Source: Duganella zoogloeoides | Lineage (GTDB): Bacteria > Pseudomonadota > Gammaproteobacteria > Burkholderiales > Burkholderiaceae_D | DNA: 64,000 nucleotides | Direction: 5' to 3' | Assembly (NCBI RefSeq): GCF_034479515.1 | Contig: NZ_CP140152.1 | Coordinates: 62,001 to 126,000, forward strand | Shown here: positions 16,890-23,812 of the stretch, piece after piece | How positions within the stretch are numbered: the stretch's first letter is position 1 | Layout: every line of letters begins with the position of its first letter | The notes under the pieces: model-generated | The model's database searches: none | The model's input: the letters and a program-made list of their open reading frames with translations, nothing else | What the model was told of the DNA's origin: nothing | Made by a program: the position numbers and the translations under genes

Positions 16890-19334
16890 TCAGAAGCTGC
16901 CGCGCAGGGTCAGCATCACGTTGCGCGGATCGCCGTAGTAGCTGGCGTTCACAAAGCTCGACAGGGTGCTGTAGTAGCGCTTGTCGAACATATTGTTGAA
17001 GTTGACGGTGGCCGACCAGCGCGGGTTGATCTGGTACTTGATCATCGAGTTCCACACCGCGCGGCCGCTGACCACCGCCGACTGCGCGCCGATGGTGCGG
17101 TAGCTCATGCTCTGGGTATTGACGCCGCCGCCCACGGTGACGTCGCGCAGCGCACCGTCGGGCTGGTACGTGGTCCACAGGCGCAGCATGTGCTTGGGTG
17201 TGAAGCTGTTGAAGGCCAGGCCGCCGCTGTTGACGTCTTCCAGGTACTTGGTGCGGTTGAAGGTGTAGCCGGCGAAGATGTTCCAGTTTTTCAGCAGTTC
17301 GCCGCTCGCTTCCGCATCGAGGCCCTGGCTGCGGACCTTGCCGGTGTCGGTGTAGCAGTAGTAGTCGCTGCGGCAGGTGGGGCTGGTGCTGAAGTCTTCC
17401 TGCGCGCGGTTTTTCTGCACCACGCGGAACAGCGCCAGCGACGTGTTCAAGCGGCCGCCCAGCAGCTCGCCCTTTACGCCTGCCTCATAGTTGGCGCCTA
17501 CCAGCGGTTTCAGGGCTTCGCCCGATTCCTTTTGCTCGTATTGCGGCGAGAAGATGTCGGCGTAGCTGGCGTAGGCGTTCCAGGTCGGGCTGATGGCATA
17601 GATCAGGCCAGCGTACGGCGCCAGCTTGGCGTGTTCACCCTGGTTGGTGGTTGATACCGACGGCGCGCGGCCGGTGGTAACGGTGTCCCACACGGTGCGC
17701 GACCAGCCTACCCGGCCGCCGATGACCAGCTTGAGCGGGTCGGCCAGTTGCAGGCGCACGGCGGTGTACGCGCCGATTTCGCGCGACTTGCCTACCCGCG
17801 CCTCGCGCGTGGTCTGGTAAATGAAATCGTCGGACGGTTCCGGGAAATCGGGATTGAAGTTGTTGATGTCGTAGGTGTAGTAGTTGCTGCTCACGCCGTA
17901 GATGGTGCGCGCTTCGGCGTACGAGTAGGTCACGCCGGCCACCACTTCGTGGCGGCGGCCCAGCGCGTCGAACTTGCCGGTGATGTTGGCATCCATGCCC
18001 GAGAGCTTGTTCTTGGCGATGGTGTTCGAGGCGCGCAGCGCGCCGCGATTGGTGGTCGGGTTGATCGCCACGCCGGAGCCGGCGTACTTCATGTCGTTCT
18101 TTTCCTCGACGTAGGCGGTGCTGACTTTCAGCGTCCAGTCGTCGTTGAAATAGTGGGTCAGGTCGGCGAACGCGCCGCGGTTGCTGTTGTTCTGGCGGTT
18201 CCAGGTGGCGCCCAGAAAAGTGGAGCGTGGCAGCTCGAGGTCGCGGCCATTGTTGTAGCGTGGCAGACCGTTGAGGAACGGGCGGCCTTTCACTTCCTCG
18301 GAGCTGAGCGCGAGGTTCACCGTGGTTTGCGGCGACAGATCGGCTTCGAGCGTGGCAAACAGGGTGGGGCTGCGGCGGTCGGCGTAGTCGATGAACGATT
18401 GTTTGTCTTCGTAGTCGGCCACCACGCGCGCGCGCACCTTGCCATCGTCACTGAGCACGCGGCTGGCGTCAAGCTGCACGCCATAGTTGTCCCACGAGCC
18501 GGCCTTGGCCACCACACTGGTGGCGTCGGTGGCCAGGGGGCGCTTGCGTACCAGGTTTACCGCGCCACCGGGATTACCGGCGCCTTGCAGCAGGCCGGCC
18601 GCGCCGCGCAGCACTTCCACCCGGTCATAGACGGCGGTGCCGGCATTGAGATTGCTGGCGCGCCCGTACATGCCGCGATTGAGCGGCACGCCGTCGTACT
18701 GCACGGTGGTCAAATCGAAGCCGCGCGAATAGATGTATTTGCCGCCTTGCGGGCTTTGCTGGATGGTGACGCCGGTGGTGCTGGCCAGGGTGTCGTACAC
18801 GGTGGTCAGCGCCTGCTCGTCGAGCAGCTGGCGCGTGACCACGCTGATCGATTGTGGAATGTCCTTCAGCGCCTGCTCGCCCTTGCCGATGCTGACCGCG
18901 CGCGTGGTGTACGAGCCGGTGCCCTCGGTGGTGGGGCTGGCCTGCGCGGTGACCGACACCGCTCCCAGCGTTTGCACGGCCGCGTCATCGCGGCGCTGGG
19001 GACGAATCGTGACCACGGTGCCATCGATATCGGCCGCCAGGCCGCTGCCGGTGAGCAGGATGTGCAATGCGTCGCGCGCGGTCATACGGCCGTTGACGGC
19101 CGGCGCGGTTTTACCGGCCACCAGTGCCGGCTGCACCATCAGTTCGAGCCGGGTCTGGCGCGCCAGGGCGTCGAGCGCGGGCGCCAGCGGCTGGGCGCCG
19201 ATACGGATCTCGACCGCGACTGCCGCTGCTGGCGACGGCGCAGATTGGGCCGATTGGGCGTAAGCGCCGGTGGTGGCACATGCGAGGGCGGCGGCTAACG
19301 CCAGCGGCGCAGGTTGAAAGCTGAAACGGGACAT
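16890..19334 (-). CDS. TonB-dependent siderophore receptor with secretin/TonB N-terminal (STN) signalling domain
   Basis: The ATG at 19334 (MSRFSFQPAPLALAAALACA) gives 814 residues with a signal peptide ending near GAYAQ. Residues about 40-125 form an STN domain (AQPLAPALDALARQTRLELM, DALHILLTGSGLAADIDG) for surface signalling to FecR. The plug domain follows (KDIPQSISVVTRQLLDEQAL, IYSRGFDLTTVQYDGVPLNR), then a 22-strand barrel ending in VMLTLRGSF with terminal Phe. The plug sequence resembles FhuE/FpvA/FoxA-type hydroxamate receptors, but the ligand is a guess. FecR and an ECF sigma gene lie directly upstream, and a Fur-like box is in the gap. Confidence 0.92.
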   Translation of the reverse strand: MSRFSFQPAPLALAAALACATTGAYAQSAQSAPSPAAAVAVEIRIGAQPLAPALDALARQTRLELMVQPALVAGKTAPAVNGRMTARDALHILLTGSGLAADIDGTVVTIRPQRRDDAAVQTLGAVSVTAQASPTTEGTGSYTTRAVSIGKGEQALKDIPQSISVVTRQLLDEQALTTVYDTLASTTGVTIQQSPQGGKYIYSRGFDLTTVQYDGVPLNRGMYGRASNLNAGTAVYDRVEVLRGAAGLLQGAGNPGGAVNLVRKRPLATDATSVVAKAGSWDNYGVQLDASRVLSDDGKVRARVVADYEDKQSFIDYADRRSPTLFATLEADLSPQTTVNLALSSEEVKGRPFLNGLPRYNNGRDLELPRSTFLGATWNRQNNSNRGAFADLTHYFNDDWTLKVSTAYVEEKNDMKYAGSGVAINPTTNRGALRASNTIAKNKLSGMDANITGKFDALGRRHEVVAGVTYSYAEARTIYGVSSNYYTYDINNFNPDFPEPSDDFIYQTTREARVGKSREIGAYTAVRLQLADPLKLVIGGRVGWSRTVWDTVTTGRAPSVSTTNQGEHAKLAPYAGLIYAISPTWNAYASYADIFSPQYEQKESGEALKPLVGANYEAGVKGELLGGRLNTSLALFRVVQKNRAQEDFSTSPTCRSDYYCYTDTGKVRSQGLDAEASGELLKNWNIFAGYTFNRTKYLEDVNSGGLAFNSFTPKHMLRLWTTYQPDGALRDVTVGGGVNTQSMSYRTIGAQSAVVSGRAVWNSMIKYQINPRWSATVNFNNMFDKRYYSTLSSFVNASYYGDPRNVMLTLRGSF

Positions 19335-19353
19335 GCGATCTCCAGAGGTTGAA

Positions 19354-19368
19354 TAAGAATCCTTCTCA
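19354..19368 (-). promoter_or_regulatory. candidate Fur box upstream of siderophore receptor
   Basis: On the minus strand the sequence reads TGAGAAGGATTCTTA, which fits the 7-1-7 Fur pattern TGATAAT-N-ATTATCA at about 11 of 14 positions. It lies 20 bases before the receptor start and within the 98-base gap after fecR, so the receptor may have its own iron-responsive promoter. Confidence 0.55.
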
Positions 19369-19432
19369 TGTAGACGCACGGTGTAACGGAACCCCAACCC
19401 CCGCTGCAAAATATTTTTCAGTTATTTTTGAT

Positions 19433-20488
19433 TTATTTTTCGCTGGCGACGATTTCGGTCACCGCGCCGTCGCGCCGCAGCGCCACCGGCAGCACGCGCG
19501 GCAGCACGCGGCGGAAGTTTTCCAGCCGCTGAGGATCGAACGTGCCGGTCACGCGCAAGGCGGCGACTTCGGCATCGCGCACCTGCAGACCGGTGCTGCC
19601 GTAACGGCCGAATTCCGCCAGCACCTGCGCCAGCGGCGTGTTATCGAACGTGATGCGCCCGTCCCGCCACGGTGCGATGCCCGCTTCCGCCACCCGGCCG
19701 ATCAATCCCAGCTGGCCATCGGCATCGGCAGCGATGCGCTGGCCGGCGCCCAGCTCCATCACCGGCGAGCCGGCGCCGCCGGTCACGCGCACGCGGCCTT
19801 CCTCGACCTGCACCCGGATCTCGTCGGCGCCGGGGATGTCCGGCGTGTGGCGCACCGAGAACCGCGTGCCCACCACGGTCACGCGCACGGCGCCGGCCAG
19901 CACCTCGAACGGGCGTGCCCGGTCGCCCTGGACGTGGAACACGGCCTGGCCGCCCAGCAGGCGCACCTCGCGCCGCTCGCGGTACAGGGCGACGGCAATG
20001 CGGGTGTCGGTATCGAGCCGCAGCACGCTGCCGTCGGGCAGGGTCACGTCCTGCTGCTGGCCGCGCTGGGTGCGGAAGTTGCCTGCGTAAAGCGGTTGAT
20101 GCTGCCAGCGGTTCCAGGCCAGGAAGCCGCCACCGGCTGCCGACAGGGCAACCGTCGCCAGCGCGGCGCGCGGCGCCATCGCCGCCAGGCCGGCTAGCCA
20201 GTCGCGCCGGCCCCGGGATGCTGGGGCGCTGCTGCGCTGCTCGGCCGCCAGGTCCGCCGCCAGCTGCCGCCGCAGCTGGGCGACGCCATCTGCCGGCAAC
20301 TCGTCGAGCTGGCGCCAGTCGTCGTGCCAGCGGGCCAGCGCCGCGCGGTGAGCCGGGTTGGCTTGCAGCCAGGCGTGGAACGCGGCTTCCTCGGCGGCCG
20401 TGAACGCGCGCTGGCGGCGGGCGAACCAGTCCAGCGCCTGTTGATCGACGTCGCTTGAGTGAGCGGGGGATGACGGGCTTGGGTTCAT
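19433..20488 (-). CDS. FecR-type anti-sigma/sigma regulator
   Basis: The protein has 351 residues from ATG 20488 (MNPSPSSPAHSSDVDQQALD). The N-terminal FecR domain (ALDWFARRQRAFTAAEEAAF, HAWLQANPAHRAALARW) binds the ECF sigma factor in the cytoplasm. A single membrane helix near residues 110-130 (AALATVALSAAGGGFLAW) precedes a periplasmic FecR domain (TLPDGSVLRLDTDTRIAV) and a C-terminal STN-like segment (PLAQVLAEFGRYGSTGLQV). It relays occupancy of the receptor to the sigma factor encoded 69 bases upstream. The longer frame from 20539 lacks support. Confidence 0.9.
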   Translation of the reverse strand: MNPSPSSPAHSSDVDQQALDWFARRQRAFTAAEEAAFHAWLQANPAHRAALARWHDDWRQLDELPADGVAQLRRQLAADLAAEQRSSAPASRGRRDWLAGLAAMAPRAALATVALSAAGGGFLAWNRWQHQPLYAGNFRTQRGQQQDVTLPDGSVLRLDTDTRIAVALYRERREVRLLGGQAVFHVQGDRARPFEVLAGAVRVTVVGTRFSVRHTPDIPGADEIRVQVEEGRVRVTGGAGSPVMELGAGQRIAADADGQLGLIGRVAEAGIAPWRDGRITFDNTPLAQVLAEFGRYGSTGLQVRDAEVAALRVTGTFDPQRLENFRRVLPRVLPVALRRDGAVTEIVASEK

Positions 20489-20557
20489 GGCGATGTCATG
20501 GGGATATGGATGTAGACGCGCGAGTCGGCGCCAGCCCAACCCCGGGCGGCGAACAAT

Positions 20558-21067
20558 TTATTCATGCGGTGGACTTTCCGCGCAGCGACGGCACGCCTGC
20601 ATGGCGTGCTTGATGTGGCGCTCGACCATCGTCACCGAAATCCCCATCTGCTGCGCCACGGCCGCCTGCGACAGGCCGTCGAATTTGTGCAGGATGAAGG
20701 CTTCGCGGCAGCGCAGCGGCAGCTCGCCGATCACGGCCAGCATCGCCTGCACACCCTGGGCGGACATGGCGGCGGTTTCGGGTTCGAGGGCGGCGGGGGC
20801 GGCCAGCGTATCGAGCACCTCGAAGTCGTCGGCATGGTGGTCGGGTTCAGCGGAAACACCGCGAACGGTATCGCGCCGGTGCTGGTCGATCATGAGGTTG
20901 CGCGCGGTGCGGTAGAGCAGGGCGCGCGGTTCGGCGATGGTCACACCGTCCTGCTGCATGGCGAGCACGCGCGCATAGCTTTCCTGCGCCAGGTCGGCGG
21001 CAGCCTCGCGGTTGTTCACCGCGCGCGACAGGAAATTGAGCAGTTCTCGGTAGTAGCGTGTTACCAC
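20558..21067 (-). CDS. ECF sigma factor, FecI type
   Basis: This is a 169-residue sigma-70 family factor. Region 2 holds LLNFLSRAVNNREAAADLAQ, ESYARVLAMQQ and ALLYRTARNLMIDQHRR. Region 4 holds LPLRCREAFILHKFDGLSQA and AVAQQMGISVTMVERHIKHA. It is the first gene of the sigma/FecR/receptor set and would transcribe the receptor operon when the siderophore is bound. The start is GTG at 21067; no in-frame ATG lies between it and the upstream stop, and no strong ribosome site is visible, so the true start could be slightly different. Confidence 0.88.
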   Translation of the reverse strand: MVTRYYRELLNFLSRAVNNREAAADLAQESYARVLAMQQDGVTIAEPRALLYRTARNLMIDQHRRDTVRGVSAEPDHHADDFEVLDTLAAPAALEPETAAMSAQGVQAMLAVIGELPLRCREAFILHKFDGLSQAAVAQQMGISVTMVERHIKHAMQACRRCAESPPHE

Positions 21068-21211
21068 ATAGGTCCAAAGCCAAGGGGACGACGGCTCCCG
21101 TCACAGGCTGGCTTGGACTGCTTTGGCTGACCCTGGGTGTCCGGGATACCCCTTCTTATCCCGACCGGCCCAATTTTACAGGCTGGCTCCCGGCTGGTCA
21201 GCAGTAACTTG

Positions 21212-21352
21212 TTAGTTGCTTCCCTGGCCGCGCACGATGAGGACGGCGGCGAGCGTGGCGACAAAGCCCAGCAGAGCGGCGGCAACGCCCACGGCAGGGT
21301 GGACACGGCGCGAGACAGTGGGAATGTGGGAATGGATTTTTTTAACCGGCAT
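21212..21352 (-). CDS. 46-residue single-pass membrane micro-protein
   Basis: The frame begins MPVKKIHSHIPTVSRRVHPA and continues with one hydrophobic helix (VGVAAALLGFVATLAAVLIV) ending RGQGSN. AGGAG stands 8 bases before the ATG. The positive N-terminus and glycine/alanine-rich helix suggest N-in topology. It is divergent from the amino acid permease at 21590 and upstream of the sigma factor gene. I do not recognise the family. The clear ribosome site and topology make a real gene likely, but expression is unproven. Confidence 0.6.
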   Translation of the reverse strand: MPVKKIHSHIPTVSRRVHPAVGVAAALLGFVATLAAVLIVRGQGSN

Positions 21353-21589
21353 AACACGAATCTCCTGGATGTCTTATATAAGTATCAAACTTGTACCAAG
21401 AGTAGCGCGCGTATCGATCTCGATCTACATCCTGGCTGTATCAAAAGTAAGTAACTGTAACGACGATAGCATTGTTAACACTTTATTTAAGTTGTATAGA
21501 TCACACACAAGAACTTTCTTTAGGGAAGGCGTAAAGGCCTATAATCGCTTAGTTTTTTTGCCCGAACATATCTCCCACAAGGAATCACT
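21353..21589. promoter_or_regulatory. divergent intergenic region; promoter of amino acid permease
   Basis: This AT-richer stretch separates the 46-residue gene (minus) and the permease (plus). A perfect -10 TATAAT stands at 21540-21545, 45 bases before the permease GTG; the -35 region (around 21517) is weak. No operator or terminator is obvious. Confidence 0.45.
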
Positions 21590-23068
21590 GTGAATCAAAC
21601 GCTGGTCCAGAAGCTGACCCGTACCAAGCCGGTCGCTCCACCTGTCGAGCATGTCAGCGCCGATCAAGCGCCTGCCGGCAACCGCCTTCATCGCTCGATG
21701 GGATTGTTTCCGCTGACCATGATCGGCGTTGGCGCCACCATCGGCACCGGCATTTTCTTCACGATGGTCGAGGCCGTACCCAAGGCCGGCCCGTCGGTGG
21801 TGTTGTCGTTCCTGATCGCGGCCATTACCGCCGGCCTGACGGCGCTGTGCTATGCCGAATTGTCGTTCCGCATACCCGCGTCGGGTTCGTCGTATTCGTT
21901 CGCTTACGCCACGGTGGGAGAGTTTTTGGCCTTTATCATGGCCGCCTGCCTGCTGCTCGAGTATGGATTGGCGGCCAGCGCCACGGCAATCGGCTGGTCC
22001 GACTACCTGAACAACTTCCTCAATAATGCCTTCGGTTGGCATATCCCGGAAATGCTGCGCTCACCCATGATCGTGGCCACGGCCAGCCACGGCATCGAGT
22101 TGCGTCCCGGCCATATCAACCTGCCGCCGATCCTGCTGGTGATCCTTTGTTGCGGGCTGCTGATCCGTGGCACCAAGGAATCGGCCACCACCAATGCCAT
22201 CATGGTGCTGATCAAGCTGGCGATTCTGGTGTTCTTTATCGTGATCGCGTTCTCGGGTTTCGATATCAATAACTTCCACCCGTTCTTCAGCCCGGACAAC
22301 GGCGTCCACTACACCGGCATGGCCGGGGTGACTGCCGCTGCCGCCACCGTGTTCTTCTCGTTTATCGGCCTCGACACCGTGGCCACCGCCGGCGAAGAAG
22401 TGCGCAATCCTACCCGCAACGTGCCGATCGGCATCTTGTCGGCGTTGGCGATCGTTACCGTGTTTTATATGCTGGTGGCGTTCGCGGCCATGGGCGCGCA
22501 GCCGGCGTCGATGTTTGCCGGCCAGGAAGCGGGCCTGGCGGTGATTTTGCAGAACGTCACCGGCCAGAAGTGGCCGGCGCTGGTGCTGGCGGCCGGCGCG
22601 GTGATTTCAGTCTTCAGCGTGACCCTGGTAACGATTTACGGCCAGACCCGCATCCTGTACGCGATTTCCAAGGATGGCCTGATTTCCAGGACGTTCCAGA
22701 AAGTGAATCCGCGCACGGCGTCGCCGGTGCAAAACACCCTGATCGTCAGCCTGGTGGTGGGACTGGTGGCCGGCTTTGTCGATGCGACCTTTCTGTGGGA
22801 CATGGTCAGCATGGGCACCTTGACAGCGTTCATCGTGGTGTCGCTGGCGGTGCCGGTACTGCGCTACAAGCAGCGCGCCAACCCGACCGCCGGTTTCCGC
22901 GTGCCGTTCGGCCCTTACCTGGTGCCGGGGCTCAGCATCAGTGCCTGCTTGTACCTGATGTTCGGCCTGTCGCTGACCACGTACACGATCTTTGCGATCT
23001 GGATGTCGGCCGCTGTTATTACGTATTTCCTGTACGGCATGCGCAATTCAAAATTGAACAAGGCATAG
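21590..23068 (+). CDS. APC-superfamily amino acid permease
   Basis: The permease has 492 residues with about 12-13 membrane segments. The conserved APC entry motif is IGVGATIGTGIFFTMVEAVP, with GPSVVLSFLIAAITAGLTAL next and the Glu-containing third helix (YAELSFRIPASGSSYSFAYA). The YFAFIGLD-like block is VFFSFIGLDTVATAGEEVRN. The C-terminal half (LYAISKDGLISRTFQKVNPR) places it in the cationic-amino-acid-transporter branch (YfnA/CAT type). The start is GTG with an AAGGAA ribosome site. The substrate is unproven. A strong terminator follows. Confidence 0.88.
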   Translation: MNQTLVQKLTRTKPVAPPVEHVSADQAPAGNRLHRSMGLFPLTMIGVGATIGTGIFFTMVEAVPKAGPSVVLSFLIAAITAGLTALCYAELSFRIPASGSSYSFAYATVGEFLAFIMAACLLLEYGLAASATAIGWSDYLNNFLNNAFGWHIPEMLRSPMIVATASHGIELRPGHINLPPILLVILCCGLLIRGTKESATTNAIMVLIKLAILVFFIVIAFSGFDINNFHPFFSPDNGVHYTGMAGVTAAAATVFFSFIGLDTVATAGEEVRNPTRNVPIGILSALAIVTVFYMLVAFAAMGAQPASMFAGQEAGLAVILQNVTGQKWPALVLAAGAVISVFSVTLVTIYGQTRILYAISKDGLISRTFQKVNPRTASPVQNTLIVSLVVGLVAGFVDATFLWDMVSMGTLTAFIVVSLAVPVLRYKQRANPTAGFRVPFGPYLVPGLSISACLYLMFGLSLTTYTIFAIWMSAAVITYFLYGMRNSKLNKA

Positions 23069-23092
23069 ACAGCCAGCCCAGGCCCGGACGTT

Positions 23093-23128
23093 AAAAAGCC
23101 CCGGTCCGCTTATGCGGCCGGGGCTTTT
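23093..23128 (+). terminator. rho-independent terminator of amino acid permease gene
   Basis: A near-perfect stem AAAAGCCCCGG / CCGGGGCTTTT is extended by CCGC-TTAT-GCGG inside, giving a long GC-rich hairpin ending in TTTT, 25 bases after the permease stop. Its symmetry would let it act from the minus side too. Confidence 0.9.
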
Positions 23129-23149
23129 GCCATTTTGTTCGGGACGCCG

Positions 23150-23250
23150 GAGCGCTTAACATAACCTTCAGGGCAAGGCGCAGCGACGAAGACAGTACGA
23201 ATGTACGGCGAGGAGCTGCAACGAAGCCATGGAGGTTTTGTTATGCGCTC
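23150..23250. repeat. ~100-bp imperfect palindromic intergenic element, copy 2
   Basis: Outer arms GAGCGCTTAACATAACC and GGTTTTGTTATGCGCTC are imperfectly complementary, and complementarity continues inward to a centre GTACGAATGTAC at 23195-23206. The plan matches the element at 3663-3781, including a GAGCTGCAACGAAG shoulder comparable with GAGCAACGCAGAG there. It lies directly after the permease terminator and abuts the stop codon of the 31-residue gene. Confidence 0.7.
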
Positions 23251-23346
23251 TTATTTTGCGTCGCTTGGCTTGGAGCCGAGGTAAAGACGCAGGGCAACGG
23301 CGGTCAGGGCAACGGCAACTGGCAGGTTTTCGATGATGGTCAGCAT
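23251..23346 (-). CDS. 31-residue hydrophobic micro-protein
   Basis: The frame MLTIIENLPVAVALTAVALR continues to a short polar tail (LYLGSKPSDAK). AGGAG stands 7 bases before the ATG, the best ribosome site expected for this genome. It would be a single short membrane helix. It follows the 80-residue gene on the same strand after 45 bases, so the two are likely co-transcribed. No family is recognised. It resembles other bacterial membrane micro-proteins only in general form. Confidence 0.55.
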   Translation of the reverse strand: MLTIIENLPVAVALTAVALRLYLGSKPSDAK

Positions 23347-23391
23347 GTTATTTCTCCTAGATTCAGTGATTCAAACAGGGATCACGACAAC

Positions 23392-23634
23392 TTAAGCGCG
23401 GGCCGCGGCGTAACGCAGTTCCGACGCCAGGCTCGGCGAGTGTGCGGCCACTTCGTTGGCGGTGCTGCTCAGCCACCAGATGGTTTCTTCGGTGCTTTGT
23501 TCAGCAGCGATTTGCTCGGCAACGGCAACTGGCTTCTTGACGAACACCGCGACGAACAACTTGCGCACTGCGTTGGTAACGTCGCTGGCGAAGTCGGTAA
23601 CGTTGGTGTGGTAGTTGAAAACGGTGGTAGTCAT
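23392..23634 (-). CDS. 80-residue protein of unknown function
   Basis: The start at 23634 (MTTTVFNYHTNVTDFASDVT) has GGAG upstream and is preferred to the frame from 23757, whose extra N-terminus runs through AT-rich promoter-like DNA. The rest reads NAVRKLFVAVFVKKPVAVAE, then QIAAEQSTEETIWWLSSTAN, ending LRYAAARA. It is helical and amphipathic, with no clear signal peptide. The Ala-rich C-terminus and helical pattern are slightly phasin-like, but I cannot assign a family. It is paired with the 31-residue gene. Confidence 0.65.
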   Translation of the reverse strand: MTTTVFNYHTNVTDFASDVTNAVRKLFVAVFVKKPVAVAEQIAAEQSTEETIWWLSSTANEVAAHSPSLASELRYAAARA

Positions 23635-23812
23635 GTGCTGCTCCTTGAAAATGTCTGTTTGATGCAGTGCAGTATGCGCCTCTCCAAGAAATAAATATAC
23701 TTTCATTTTGTGATGCATGCGATACGCAAAACGTATAACACCATCGTGTTGCCGCACGGTATGGTATTCAGAAAACTGATAAGCCCTGGCGTTGACACTG
23801 CAACTTTATTAG

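Noticed and set aside
17748..19298. 516-codon plus-strand frame over the siderophore receptor
   Set aside because: It is a shadow of the minus-strand receptor, whose STN, plug and barrel motifs are clear.
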